A stretch of 64,000 bases of DNA from Candidatus Magasanikbacteria bacterium RIFCSPHIGHO2_01_FULL_41_23 (GCA_001782805.1 MFPT01000004.1:39127-103126); one strand, 5' to 3'. Shown: positions 16,449 through 25,388, counted from the first letter of the stretch. Made by a program: numbers and translations. Notes: generated by a model from the sequence alone, not told the origin.

Positions 16449-17534
16449 TTATTGTCCGACTTTCCAACGCAGATAGCTTTCCACAAATTGGTCAAGTTCG
16501 CCATTCAAAACCGCGTCAGTATCGGCAGTTTCATATTTTGTGCGCACGTCTTTGACCATATGATACGGATGAAGAACATAGGAACGAATCTGACTTCCCC
16601 ATTCTGGACTTTTCAATTCGCCGCGCAATGACAAGCGTTCGGCTATTTCTTTTTCTTCTTGCATTTTTTGCAATTTACCGGCCAAAATTTTCAGCGCAGA
16701 GTCTTTGTTTTGCAATTGCGAACGTTCATTTTGACATTGCACGGAAATGCCTGTGGGAATATGTACAATCCGCACCGCGGAATACGTCGTGTTTACTGAC
16801 TGTCCGCCTTTGCCTCCCGCCATAAACGTATCAATCCGCAATTCTTTAGGATCAATCCTAATATTTTCCGCCGCGATTTCCGGCACCACTTCAATCAGCG
16901 CAAATGAAGTATGCCGCATTTTTTCCGCATCAAACGGCGAGATGCGCACCAAACGATGCGTGCCATGTTCGGATTGTAAGTAACCATACGCGTATCGACC
17001 GCCAATTTTAAACGTGGCGGATTTTATTCCGGCTTCATTGCCGCGCGATTCATCCAGCAAAGTCGCCGCAAAATTATGACTTTCACAAAAACGCAGAATC
17101 ATACGCACCAACATTTCCGTCCAATCTTGCGCTTCCGTTCCACCACTGCCCGCATGAAATGAAACAATCGCGTTGCCCGCGTCATGATGTCCGGAAAATA
17201 AAATAAAAAATTCACGACGATTAAATTCAACGGTTAATTCACTGAATTGTTTGGCAATTTCCGCAATCATGTCTTGATCTGGATTTTTGGCCACATCTTC
17301 GGCCAACGCCAATAAACCACTCACATTAGAAGCCAATTTGTCCCAGCCTGTTACCTCATTTTTCAGTGCTTCAAATGTTTGCGACACATTCCGCGCCTTT
17401 TCCTGATCTGCCCAAAAATTCGATGCCTGCATAATACCTTCCAGTTCCTTCATCTCTTGCCGATGTTTTGGTATATCTAAAAGTTGGATTGTACTGGCAA
17501 TTTTAGTTTGAAGACTCAATAATTGTTCAATCAT
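16449..17534 (-). CDS. prfB: Peptide chain release factor 2
   Basis: RF2 reads UAA and UGA stops. The tripeptide anticodon SPF is at about residues 199-201 and the GGQ motif at 243-245, within GGKGGQSVNTTYSAVRI. The 361-residue frame is uninterrupted: the N-terminal region where many prfB genes carry a UGA-dependent +1 frameshift reads straight through. This means the usual autoregulatory shift is absent. The gene supports use of UGA as a stop in this genome. Confidence 0.97.
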   Translation of the reverse strand: MIEQLLSLQTKIASTIQLLDIPKHRQEMKELEGIMQASNFWADQEKARNVSQTFEALKNEVTGWDKLASNVSGLLALAEDVAKNPDQDMIAEIAKQFSELTVEFNRREFFILFSGHHDAGNAIVSFHAGSGGTEAQDWTEMLVRMILRFCESHNFAATLLDESRGNEAGIKSATFKIGGRYAYGYLQSEHGTHRLVRISPFDAEKMRHTSFALIEVVPEIAAENIRIDPKELRIDTFMAGGKGGQSVNTTYSAVRIVHIPTGISVQCQNERSQLQNKDSALKILAGKLQKMQEEKEIAERLSLRGELKSPEWGSQIRSYVLHPYHMVKDVRTKYETADTDAVLNGELDQFVESYLRWKVGQ

Positions 17535-17568
17535 AGTGTTTATCCATTCATCCTACAGAAAAAATCCC

Positions 17569-17601
17569 AAAAAAACAATCCCCCGATTTAAAAAAGGGGA
17601 T
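17569..17601 (-). terminator. Rho-independent terminator before prfB
   Basis: On the minus strand the stem ATCCCC/GGGGAT with a short A/T loop is followed by a run of seven T (17575-17569). It lies between the hypothetical gene (stop at 17623) and prfB (start at 17534), separating the two transcripts. Confidence 0.7.
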
Positions 17602-17622
17602 ATTGATGCAATCCGATTATTC

Positions 17623-18193
17623 TTAATTCTCAAGAAAATATTTTTTTAAACGCGCCAAAATCCCGACTGGTTTGGATCCTTTTTCATTAGCCGATATAGG
17701 GCGACGTGTCTGTCCGGATTCGCTATCAACTGGAGCAACCGGTTCTTTTTGCAAAGTAACACTTTTAATATCTAAAATTGAACCGGATTTGGCATCCAAT
17801 AAAGACAATCTAACCACGATATTCTTTTCTTCCCCTCCTATCTTAACTGTGGTTTCAATAACAGGTTCCAGAGGAGTTGGTAGATCATTAATATCCAAAT
17901 CTCGAATTTCGTCACCGGAATTACTAATTTTTCTAACTTCTTCGACTACATCGCTGATATCACTAAAGTCGTGGCGGGATAAGTAAACAGAAAGATGATC
18001 GGACACAGAAGCCACGTCACCTGACTTAATAAAATCTATAATTTGAGTACAAACATTTCCCGAATAAATTTTTTGGTTTTTCTGAAATATTTGCACCGGC
18101 CGCGCGAAGTTCATCGAGATCGATCTCCACTCGACGGTTTGCCGAATCTCCCTTATCACTAAAAGAAAGACTTCGAGGAGTATCAATTGGCAT
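17623..18193 (-). CDS. Hypothetical protein, apparently frameshifted at an A6 run
   Basis: I do not recognise the family. The obvious long frame ends at 17623 and opens around 18186, but its first residues look like noise. A second frame begins with ATG at 18193 (MPIDTPRSLSFSDKGDSANR) and looks coding until the run of six A just after LRAAGANISEKPK. Removing one A from that run (about 18067-18072) joins it smoothly to IYSGNVCTQIIDFIKSGD in the long frame, giving about 203 residues. The protein is acidic with a basic tail (ARLKKYFLEN) and no membrane segment. It may be a sequencing error, transcriptional slippage or a young pseudogene. Confidence 0.6.
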
Positions 18194-18306
18194 ATAATTA
18201 CAGACTGAGAATTAAAATAAAATTCTTTTTAATTAAACCAATAGGTGTAGTATACTATAAACCTTGAAATTAAATCAAGAGCTTTTACAAACTATATTTT
18301 TTTAAC

Positions 18307-18333
18307 AAAAAACCTGCTGTTGGCAGGTTTTTT
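18307..18333. terminator. Bidirectional terminator after groEL
   Basis: A perfect hairpin AAAAAACCTGC-TGTTG-GCAGGTTTTTT lies 30 bases beyond the groEL stop, with A and T tracts suited to termination on both strands. Confidence 0.9.
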
Positions 18334-18362
18334 GGAAGATTATTTTTGAGATAAATGAACCC

Positions 18363-20006
18363 TTACATCATTCCCATTCCTCCGCCCATGCCTCCCATAC
18401 CACCCATTCCCGGAGCCGATGGTTCATCTTTTTTAGGCAAATCCGTGACAACTGCTTCAGTAGTCAGGAACATGCCCGCGATGGAAACCGCATTTTCCAA
18501 TGCAGTACGAGTAACTTTGGCCGGATCAACGATACCAGCTTTAACCATATCAACGTATTCGCCAGTAGCAGCATTGAAACCCATATTGCCACTGGATTTT
18601 TTGACTTCATCCGCTACAACCGCCGGCTCAAAACCAGCATTGCGGGCAATAATACGCAACGGTTCTTCCAAAGCGCGACGCAAAATAGCAACTGCAACCG
18701 CTTCTTCCGGATCATTTAATTGCAGTGTGTCCAAAGCTTTGGTCGCCCGAATTAAGGCCACGCCGCCTCCAGGAACAACACCTTCTTCCACCGCGGCTTT
18801 GGTCGCGCCAACTGCGTCTTCAATACGGTGTTTGACTTCTTTCATTTCGGTTTCTGTTGCCGCACCGACACGAATCACCGCCACGCCGCCCGCTAATTTG
18901 GCCAACCGTTCTTGTAATTTTTCGCGATCAAATTCTGAATCAGTTTGTTCAATTAATTTTTTAATTTGGGCGACACGATCCTTGACCATACTTTCCTCGC
19001 CCTTGCCTTCTACGATAGTCGTGTTTTCTTTGGTGGCAATCACTTTGCGCGCATGACCCAAATCTTCCAAGCTGGCGTTTTCTAATTTCAAACCAACTTC
19101 TTCGGTAATTACTTTACCACCGGTCAAAACCGCAATGTCTTGTAACATTTCTTTGCGGCGGTCACCAAAACCCGGAGCTTTGACTGCAAGTACATTAAAA
19201 GTGCCACGTAACTTATTCACGACCAACGTTGCCAAGGCTTGACCATCAACATCTTCCGCAATAATTACCAATTCCTTGCGACCCGATTGGGCAACTTTTT
19301 CCAACAATGGCAAAATATCTTCCAACGAAGAGATTTTTTTGTCAGTAATTAAAATCATGGCATCTTGATATTCGGATTCCATGCGTTCAGCGTTCGTCAC
19401 CATATACGGCGACACATAACCCTTATCAAAACGCATTCCTTTGACGGTTTCAATTTCCATACCAAAAGACTGTGATTCTTCGACAGTAATCACACCATCC
19501 TCACCAACTTCTTTCATAGCCGCGGCAATTTTTTCACCAATTTCAATGTCATTGGCAGAAATAGCCGCTACATGGGCGATTTCATTGGCTTCAACCGGCT
19601 TGGCAATTTCTTCTTTTAACATTTTAACAATCGCTGCAGTAGCTTTATGCAAACCACGATTCAAAGCCACTGGATTGGCGCCAGCCGTCACATTTTTCAT
19701 ACCTTCCTTAACAATCGCCTGTACCAAAACCGTGGCTGTGGTAGTACCATCACCCACGACATCATTGGTTTTACTGGCAACTTCCTTGACCAATTCCACG
19801 CCAATATTTTCCACTTTATCTTCCAATTCAATTTCTTTGGCCACAGTCACACCATCTTTGGTAATAGTTGGCGCGCCATATCCCTTATCCAAAACAACAT
19901 TGCGACCCTTGGGACCCAAAGTAACCTTAACTGTGTTAGCCAAAATATCCACACCACGCACCAAAGCGGCGCGAGCTTCGTTGTCAAAAATAATTTGTTT
20001 TGCCAT
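18363..20006 (-). CDS. groEL: Chaperonin GroEL (HSP60)
   Basis: GroEL forms the tetradecameric folding chamber and hydrolyses ATP. The 547-residue sequence has the canonical opening MAKQIIFDNEARAALVRGVD, the ATP-site motif VGDGTTTATVLVQ, and the Gly/Met-rich tail GGMGGMGGGMGMM. It is downstream of groES, separated by a 118-bp type D repeat, and the pair is preceded by a CIRCE operator. Confidence 0.99.
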   Translation of the reverse strand: MAKQIIFDNEARAALVRGVDILANTVKVTLGPKGRNVVLDKGYGAPTITKDGVTVAKEIELEDKVENIGVELVKEVASKTNDVVGDGTTTATVLVQAIVKEGMKNVTAGANPVALNRGLHKATAAIVKMLKEEIAKPVEANEIAHVAAISANDIEIGEKIAAAMKEVGEDGVITVEESQSFGMEIETVKGMRFDKGYVSPYMVTNAERMESEYQDAMILITDKKISSLEDILPLLEKVAQSGRKELVIIAEDVDGQALATLVVNKLRGTFNVLAVKAPGFGDRRKEMLQDIAVLTGGKVITEEVGLKLENASLEDLGHARKVIATKENTTIVEGKGEESMVKDRVAQIKKLIEQTDSEFDREKLQERLAKLAGGVAVIRVGAATETEMKEVKHRIEDAVGATKAAVEEGVVPGGGVALIRATKALDTLQLNDPEEAVAVAILRRALEEPLRIIARNAGFEPAVVADEVKKSSGNMGFNAATGEYVDMVKAGIVDPAKVTRTALENAVSIAGMFLTTEAVVTDLPKKDEPSAPGMGGMGGMGGGMGMM

Positions 20007-20034
20007 ATCTATATATAAATAAAATTAAAGTGTG

Positions 20035-20152
20035 TTGATTAAAATAAAAATGGAATCCCGACAAGTCGGGATAAACTCCTGTAGCTTTTTTGAGCCCGAT
20101 ATTTATGAGGGTCTCAGAAAAAGATTTGCAGTGAATTTTTATTTTAATTTCC
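20035..20152. repeat. 118-bp type D palindromic repeat between groES and groEL
   Basis: Ends are TTGATTAAAATAAAAATGG and its inverted copy AATTTTTATTTTAATTTCC. Inside are a CCCGACAAGTCGGG palindrome and a TGAG/CTCA hairpin. A second copy of the same length lies at 45903-46020 with only a handful of differences. This copy occupies almost the entire intercistronic gap of the groES-groEL operon. Confidence 0.85.
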
Positions 20153-20161
20153 TTAATGAGT

Positions 20162-20455
20162 TTATTTCTCAAGAACCGCCAGAATATCTTCTTGACTGAC
20201 AATTTTATATTCCTGTTTTTCCACTTCCACTTCGTCGCCTCCCCATTTTTTAATGAGTACGCGATCGCCAACTTTAACTTCCATAGCCCCGCGCGCACCA
20301 CTTTCCAAAAGTTTGCCCGGACCCACGGCCACAATTTCACCTTCGGCTTTTTTTTCTTTATCCACAGTATCAGGCAAAACAATGCCTGACGCAGTAATTT
20401 CTTCCTCCTTAACAAGTTTGACCACGACGTGGTCGCCGAGCGGTTTTATCGTCAT
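20162..20455 (-). CDS. groES: Co-chaperonin GroES
   Basis: The 97-residue heptameric lid for GroEL. The start ATG at 20455 gives the usual opening MTIKPLGDHVVVKLVKEEE, and the body has VGDRVLIKKWGGDEVE and ends YKIVSQEDILAVLEK. The longer open frame to 20491 runs into the CIRCE element and is not used. It is first in the operon, 25 bases downstream of CIRCE. Confidence 0.98.
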   Translation of the reverse strand: MTIKPLGDHVVVKLVKEEEITASGIVLPDTVDKEKKAEGEIVAVGPGKLLESGARGAMEVKVGDRVLIKKWGGDEVEVEKQEYKIVSQEDILAVLEK

Positions 20456-20480
20456 ATTGTAACAAATAAAAATAAATATA

Positions 20481-20507
20481 TTAGCACTCAACTTAACCGA
20501 GTGTTAA
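20481..20507. promoter_or_regulatory. CIRCE operator (HrcA binding site) upstream of groES
   Basis: TTAGCACTC (20481-20489), a nine-base spacer, and GAGTGTTAA (20499-20507) match the CIRCE consensus TTAGCACTC-N9-GAGTGCTAA with one mismatch. It lies between the promoter and the groES start, as in HrcA-regulated operons. No hrcA gene is in this window. Confidence 0.95.
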
Positions 20508-20518
20508 ATGATAAGCTC

Positions 20519-20546
20519 ATTTTAATACTTTCCTCAAAAATGTCAA
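20519..20546 (-). promoter_or_regulatory. Promoter for groES-groEL
   Basis: TTGACA (20546-20541) and TAAAAT (20524-20519) on the minus strand are 16 bases apart, placing the likely start just before the CIRCE element. Confidence 0.75.
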
Positions 20547-20563
20547 GAGAGAAATCCACAAAT

Positions 20564-20677
20564 AAAAAATCCAAGGTAGGCTTGGCCCAAACGACGACCG
20601 TATAAATCTCAAGATGCCTGTCAGTACCCGAGATTCCCTGGCGTGCGCTTGCGCCCTGCCTACTGTGGATTCTTTAG
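20564..20677 (-). ncRNA. Probable independently transcribed structured small RNA (about 114 nt), family unknown
   Basis: A promoter lies upstream (TTGACG at 20713-20708, 17-base spacer, TATAAT at 20690-20685). The transcribed region starts near 20677 and ends at a stem followed by six T (20569-20564). The ends pair as AATCC...GTAGGC with GCCTAC...GGATT. Inside, GGGCG/CGCC, AATCTC/GAGATT and a weak GGTC/GGCC can form, giving a possible four-way junction. No long open frame exists. It does not show the SRP RNA loop, and I cannot match it to 6S, tmRNA or a known riboswitch. It sits between the O-antigen ligase-like gene and the groES promoter. Confidence 0.6.
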
Positions 20678-20684
20678 TTCAGGC

Positions 20685-20713
20685 ATTATATTCCGTTATA
20701 TTCGAGCCGTCAA
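20685..20713 (-). promoter_or_regulatory. Promoter of the orphan small RNA
   Basis: The -35 TTGACG and the perfect -10 TATAAT are spaced by 17 bases. The -35 box overlaps the stop codon of the upstream gene (20710-20712). Confidence 0.75.
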
Positions 20714-22014
20714 TGAGGATAAATCAGGCTATTTTTTGCCTCAACAGAGCGCTGATGTGGATAACAAGTGGATGAAATAGATATGGCAAACAAGCAGAGT
20801 CCAATCCATGTGGTATATAAATAATGATCAAAAAAAGATAAAACGAAAATTGGTCCCAATCCCCAGATTACGTTTTCTAATTTAAACCGCATATTTTTGG
20901 CTATAAAATATATAAACCACAGCCAAAAAATCATTCCAAAGATCCCCCATTCAACTAATCCCAATACAAAAACGTTGTGAACAGGCTGAAGTTGCCATCC
21001 ATTGAGTGCGGAATTTTGTTTTTGTAAAAAAACCGTAAAATTCCCTGGACCAGCACCAAAAAACCAATTATTTTTAAATATATTCCACGCCTCGGCATAT
21101 CCGATAACCCGTTCGGAAATCGAATTAACTTCATGTATTTCGACCATTGAAAATCTGGTTGTAACAATCGGCCACAACAAGCCAAGCAAAACTAAAAAAC
21201 TAAAGGCGGAAACAAAAACACCCAATGAAAAAAATGAATCCCGACATAATGGCTGGCGAAAAATCCGCCAATGTGAAAAAATAATCATAAACGCCCATGC
21301 CAGCCAAGCCGAACGACTAAATGATACCACCAATCCGACAGTTAAAATAATAAGAATAACAATAAAAAACCATTTTAATTTTTTTGTTTTAATTTGCCGG
21401 AATTTTTCTTCTGATTGCAAAAAAAATAAAATATGACTAATTACAATTACCATAAAACCCCCCAATATATTGGGATGCGGAAATGTACCATACGCGCGCA
21501 ACCAACGACCCGCGCTCGTTACAACTACACTGGCGCCGGCAATCCAACTAGAATGAGTCGTCGTCCCCAACAATGTTGATCCCCAAGTAGTTTGGCCAAA
21601 AAATTGTGCGATTCCCAAAACAGCCGGCACTATACTTCCAACAGCCAACCAAAAAATAATTTGTTGATTATTTAAATATTTCTCGCGAATCAACATGCAT
21701 AGTATCCCCGCTTCAATTATTCGACGAATAGTTTGAAACGCCAGCCAAGAATCGGACGCATGCCAAATCATAACAAAAAAATAAATCAGCATGACAATAA
21801 TTAACCCTGAACAATTAATTTTTTTATTAAACCAATGACGAATTCCCATCAATACTAACAGGATTTCAGTCAGATAAAAAATAATCGTGGCCTGTTGCCA
21901 AATACTCCCGCCGATAAACACCGTACTGGCGATAAACGCAGTTTGGAATGGCAAAAAAAACAAAAACAAGCGCAACTCATTGGCAATAATATATTTGGAT
22001 GTAAAAAATTTCAT
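20710..22014 (-). CDS. O-antigen ligase/polymerase-like membrane protein (Wzy_C)
   Basis: The 434-residue protein is almost wholly hydrophobic with about ten to twelve membrane helices. The region near residues 300-350 (HEVNSISERVIGYAEAWNIFKNNWFFGAGPGNF...QPVHNVFVLGLVEWGIFG) is the hallmark periplasmic loop of the Wzy_C/WaaL family, with the conserved R and H. Such proteins attach or polymerise surface glycans. It overlaps the upstream nucleotidyltransferase gene by four bases. The specific reaction (ligase, polymerase or protein O-glycosylation) is not decided by sequence. Confidence 0.87.
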   Translation of the reverse strand: MKFFTSKYIIANELRLFLFFLPFQTAFIASTVFIGGSIWQQATIIFYLTEILLVLMGIRHWFNKKINCSGLIIVMLIYFFVMIWHASDSWLAFQTIRRIIEAGILCMLIREKYLNNQQIIFWLAVGSIVPAVLGIAQFFGQTTWGSTLLGTTTHSSWIAGASVVVTSAGRWLRAYGTFPHPNILGGFMVIVISHILFFLQSEEKFRQIKTKKLKWFFIVILIILTVGLVVSFSRSAWLAWAFMIIFSHWRIFRQPLCRDSFFSLGVFVSAFSFLVLLGLLWPIVTTRFSMVEIHEVNSISERVIGYAEAWNIFKNNWFFGAGPGNFTVFLQKQNSALNGWQLQPVHNVFVLGLVEWGIFGMIFWLWFIYFIAKNMRFKLENVIWGLGPIFVLSFFDHYLYTTWIGLCLFAISISSTCYPHQRSVEAKNSLIYPH

Positions 22015-22973
22015 ATCGTGTTTTCTTCTACGTCAATGAATGTTGCTGGATGCGCGAGCCAGACATGCTGATACTCAGCTCGACGATCATCTTCATGAAA
22101 TTTAAGCATGGTATTGGAAATAACCACGGCCGGCGGAATATTGTGCGGCTGTTTGGCAATACGCTTCAATTGGAAAGAGCGGCAAATATTTTCCAATCTC
22201 ACGCCGATTTTATTTTGAATTATTTTTTCCAAACCGTGTTTTAGAAAACGCCAAACCGGATGCAAAATAATTATTTTATCCGGATGAAATTTTTGTTTTA
22301 CAGCAGCGTTCGGAATATATGCGTGCGTCCATTGATTCGCACTATGCAATTTCTCCAAAATTTCCGCTTCGTCAAAGATGGGCACCAATTGGTACAACCA
22401 ATATGTTAAATAAATATCCGGCGCAGCAATGCGCACATCGGCCAAACTTAAATGACTGTCAGTCAAATAAAAACTTAGGCAAATTCTGTCGGCAATATAT
22501 TTTTTACCACGACGAACATTGCATAAACTGGCCATTCCGGTCACCAATAAACGCGCCAACCACAAACGGTCGGTTTGTACTATAACCAAAACATCAATGT
22601 CACTGTCTGTTGTGGGCCAGCCCGCAGCCACGGTATTGCAAACAAAAATTCCCCGCACAAACGGCACTGTTCCCAACAGTTTGGCTGCACGACGAGCTAG
22701 AGCCAATTTGGATTCAACCAAAAGTAAACTGCGCTGACGTTTTTCCGCGCACTCTTCGCGACCTGGTAATAAATAATAAGAAAAAACAGAGACACAATGA
22801 CCATTGGTAACTGCATTTTCCAAGATGTTCAAAAACTCCCGCCACTGAATTTTTTCGGCCGGTTGCCACAAAAAATCAAATAATTCTTCCGCTGTTAGCG
22901 GATAAGAAAATTGATCAAAGTAAGCCAATGTTCGTTTAATTGATATAAGAATATCCGCGCGCTCCATAAACAA
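22011..22973 (-). CDS. Nucleotidyltransferase-fold protein (polymerase beta-like)
   Basis: The 320-residue protein has, near residue 115, GIFVCNTVAAGWPTTDSDIDVLVIV, the D-X-D core of polymerase beta-type nucleotidyltransferases. The usual GS dipeptide is replaced by the AAG context. An N-terminal segment (residues 5-55) resembles a winged helix, and the C-terminal half is helical. The substrate is unknown. The overlap with the O-antigen ligase-like gene suggests a surface-glycan context or merely operon packing. Confidence 0.7.
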   Translation of the reverse strand: MFMERADILISIKRTLAYFDQFSYPLTAEELFDFLWQPAEKIQWREFLNILENAVTNGHCVSVFSYYLLPGREECAEKRQRSLLLVESKLALARRAAKLLGTVPFVRGIFVCNTVAAGWPTTDSDIDVLVIVQTDRLWLARLLVTGMASLCNVRRGKKYIADRICLSFYLTDSHLSLADVRIAAPDIYLTYWLYQLVPIFDEAEILEKLHSANQWTHAYIPNAAVKQKFHPDKIIILHPVWRFLKHGLEKIIQNKIGVRLENICRSFQLKRIAKQPHNIPPAVVISNTMLKFHEDDRRAEYQHVWLAHPATFIDVEENTI

Positions 22974-22993
22974 AAATATCCGCGCGGCTCTGA

Positions 22994-23302
22994 TTAATTC
23001 TTAACTGTGCGCGCTGAACCGGACGTAACCGCGGGTTCGGTTTTAATCGTAAAAAAACGACGCGAAACGCCTTTTGCTTGTCGACCAATCGCATCATCAA
23101 CAATCATTTCCGTCATGGTGATAGAACGTACTTGAGCGCGGCTGACCAAATATTGCCGAGAACGTAACAGCGATGAAATAATTGTATACTGTGTGATCAT
23201 TTGATCATCAACTTCAATTTCAAATCCACGAACACGTCCGAGCACTTGTCCGGAAACAGTTTTAACAATCAGACGACGAAGAGTTTTATCGGCAAGACGC
23301 AT
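22994..23302 (-). CDS. PRC-barrel domain protein
   Basis: A 102-residue protein whose central part, VKTVSGQVLGRVRGFEIEVDDQMITQY, matches the PRC-barrel fold found in ribosome maturation factor RimM and in photosynthetic reaction centre H subunits. The tail is basic. It starts one base downstream of yidC and may be co-expressed with it. A function in RNA or ribosome handling is only a guess. Confidence 0.75.
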   Translation of the reverse strand: MRLADKTLRRLIVKTVSGQVLGRVRGFEIEVDDQMITQYTIISSLLRSRQYLVSRAQVRSITMTEMIVDDAIGRQAKGVSRRFFTIKTEPAVTSGSARTVKN

Positions 23303-23303
23303 A

Positions 23304-24056
23304 TTATGAAACTATTTTTCCTTCAATTACTTTGTCGAGTTTGCCGGACGATGTTGAACGACGCAAGATGTATTCTTGTTGCAAAGCGGTCAATACAGTG
23401 GAAAAAAACCAATATAAAGTAAGGCCGGCTGATAATTGCCAACCCACAATCACGGTCATGGCCGGCATAAAATACAGCATTTGTTTATTCATCATGGCAG
23501 ACATATTATTTTCTTCTCCAGGAGCCTTGACCGAAGTAGGAGATTTTTTGTTGATCATTGAGCGTGCTTGCCAGTATTGAGCCGCGCCGGCCAAAACTGC
23601 CATAACAATGCTCGGCTGATGCAAATCCAAGAATCCAAATGTGACTGTTTTGATGGTTCCGGGATTTTTTATAAATGGATACAATAAATCAAACTGGCCT
23701 GATTTGAGCACTGATTCCAAAACCCAGTACAAAGCAATAAAAATCGGCAACTGAATCAAAATGGGCAAACAAGAACTCAACGGATTAATTTTATGCTCAC
23801 GATATAATTTCATGGTCTCCGCCGCCATCTTAGTTTGATCGTCTTTGTATTGTTTTTTTAATTCTTCCAATTTTGGTTGGAGTTCGGTCAAAGATCGTTG
23901 GGCTTTGATTGATTTGGTCGTTAACGGATACAATAAAATTTTTGACAAAATAGTTACCAGCAAAATAACCACTCCCATATCGGGAATAAGCCAGTAAAAA
24001 CCGACAAAAATATTAAAGATTGGTTGATAAATGAGCGTAGTGAAGAGTGCTTTCAT
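23304..24056 (-). CDS. yidC: Membrane protein insertase YidC/Oxa1
   Basis: YidC inserts membrane proteins with or without Sec. The 250-residue form has the five-helix Oxa1 core: the first helix pair with ILSKILLYPLTTKS, the cytoplasmic coiled segment ELQPKLEELKKQYKDDQTKMAAETMKLYREHKINP, then SCLPILIQLPIFIALYWVLES. It lacks the large periplasmic domain of Gram-negative YidC. It lies five bases after nusA. Confidence 0.95.
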   Translation of the reverse strand: MKALFTTLIYQPIFNIFVGFYWLIPDMGVVILLVTILSKILLYPLTTKSIKAQRSLTELQPKLEELKKQYKDDQTKMAAETMKLYREHKINPLSSCLPILIQLPIFIALYWVLESVLKSGQFDLLYPFIKNPGTIKTVTFGFLDLHQPSIVMAVLAGAAQYWQARSMINKKSPTSVKAPGEENNMSAMMNKQMLYFMPAMTVIVGWQLSAGLTLYWFFSTVLTALQQEYILRRSTSSGKLDKVIEGKIVS

Positions 24057-24061
24057 AAAAA

Positions 24062-25270
24062 TTAGTTATCTTTCGGTTCATTTTCATTTACCGGTTCATT
24101 TACCGGTTCTCCACCAACCACCGGAGTATCGCCACCAATTTGTTCAACAGTAATTCTCCAACCCGTTAAATCAGTGGCCAAACGAACATTTTGTCCTTCG
24201 CGGCCAATGGCCAAAGAAAATTGATCGGGCTGAACACGCGCCAAAGCTTCTTTGGTTTTTTCATTCAAAACCACTTCGGTAATTTTTGCCGGAGATAAGG
24301 CGTTCTTGATATAGCCGATTGGATCATCGTTATATTGAATAACATCAATTTTTTCTCCGCCAAGTTCATCGATGACTGTAGTAATGCGACTGCCGCGCTG
24401 ACCAATACAAGCGCCAATCGGGTCAACATTGTCATCCGTTGTATAAACCGCAACTTTGGAACGATTGCCGGCATCGCGCGCAATACCTTTAATCTCCACG
24501 TCGCCATTCCCGACTTCGGGGATTTCTTGTTCAAAAACCGTTTGCACCATTCGTTTATCAGTACGCGATAAGATAATTTCCGGACCACGCATACCCATAT
24601 CAACCGAAACCACAAAAAATTTCAACCGCGCGCCCATTTTATAATGTTCACGACGAATTTGATCTGCTGGCAATACAAGACCGGTTACTTTTCCCAAATC
24701 AACAATCAATGATCCATTTTTATCAAAACGCTGGACAAAACCAAATACGATTGATCCTTGTTGTTTTTTGAAATCATCCATAACGGTCAAACGTTCGGCC
24801 TCGCGCAATTTTTGAATAATCACTTGTTTGGCAGTTTGCGCGGCCATGCGACCAAAATCTCCCGGAACTTGCAACGGAATTATTAGTGTTTCGCCAACTT
24901 GCGCGTCCGACTTGGTAACACGCGCTTCAGTCACCATAATTTCGCTTTTGGGATTGAATTGTGCCAAATCAGCCACTTCTTCATCGGACAATTCACGGTT
25001 TTCTTTGCGCGCTTGTTCACGGCGTTCATTTAATTCATTTTGCGCTTGCTCCAATTCTTCGACCGCAATATCAATCACCACTAATTTTTCGTCCCACACT
25101 TTCATGTCACCGGTTTCCGGATCATACTTAACTTGAATATTTTGCTGGCGATTGCCAAAATCTTTGCGATAGGCCGCGCCAAGCGCTGACTCCAATGCTT
25201 CCAACACTGTTTCATAATTCAAACCCTTATCATCGCATAAAATCTGAATGGCTTTGGTAATTTCCGACAT
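24062..25270 (-). CDS. nusA: Transcription termination/antitermination protein NusA
   Basis: NusA binds RNA polymerase and modulates pausing and termination. In order: an N-terminal RNAP-binding domain (MSEITKAIQILCDDKG...), an S1 domain around residues 140-205 (IVFGFVQRFDKNGSLIVDLGKVTGLVLP), then two KH domains (GACIGQRGSRITTVIDELGGEKIDVI and LAIGREGQNVRLATDLTGW). It ends in an acidic EPVNEPVNENEPKDN tail. The ATG at 25270 fits the family better than the upstream in-frame ATG at 25282. The leader contains a GGCTAGCT/AGCTGGCC hairpin. Confidence 0.97.
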   Translation of the reverse strand: MSEITKAIQILCDDKGLNYETVLEALESALGAAYRKDFGNRQQNIQVKYDPETGDMKVWDEKLVVIDIAVEELEQAQNELNERREQARKENRELSDEEVADLAQFNPKSEIMVTEARVTKSDAQVGETLIIPLQVPGDFGRMAAQTAKQVIIQKLREAERLTVMDDFKKQQGSIVFGFVQRFDKNGSLIVDLGKVTGLVLPADQIRREHYKMGARLKFFVVSVDMGMRGPEIILSRTDKRMVQTVFEQEIPEVGNGDVEIKGIARDAGNRSKVAVYTTDDNVDPIGACIGQRGSRITTVIDELGGEKIDVIQYNDDPIGYIKNALSPAKITEVVLNEKTKEALARVQPDQFSLAIGREGQNVRLATDLTGWRITVEQIGGDTPVVGGEPVNEPVNENEPKDN

Positions 25271-25388
25271 ATATAGTTTCAATGTTAATTAATTTAAAAA
25301 ATAATGATAGATGATAAACAAAGGCCAGCTCTTATAAAGCTAGCCATTGTCAAGAGGATACCAGATGAATTATTTTTTGTCAAATTTT

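Noticed and set aside
16449..17534. Expected programmed frameshift in prfB
   Set aside because: The frame is continuous from MIEQLL through the GGQ motif with no internal UGA near codon 25, so no frameshift is needed.
20564..20677. The small RNA candidate as SRP RNA
   Set aside because: The conserved SRP helix 8 loop (GGAAGCAGC-like) is absent on both strands.
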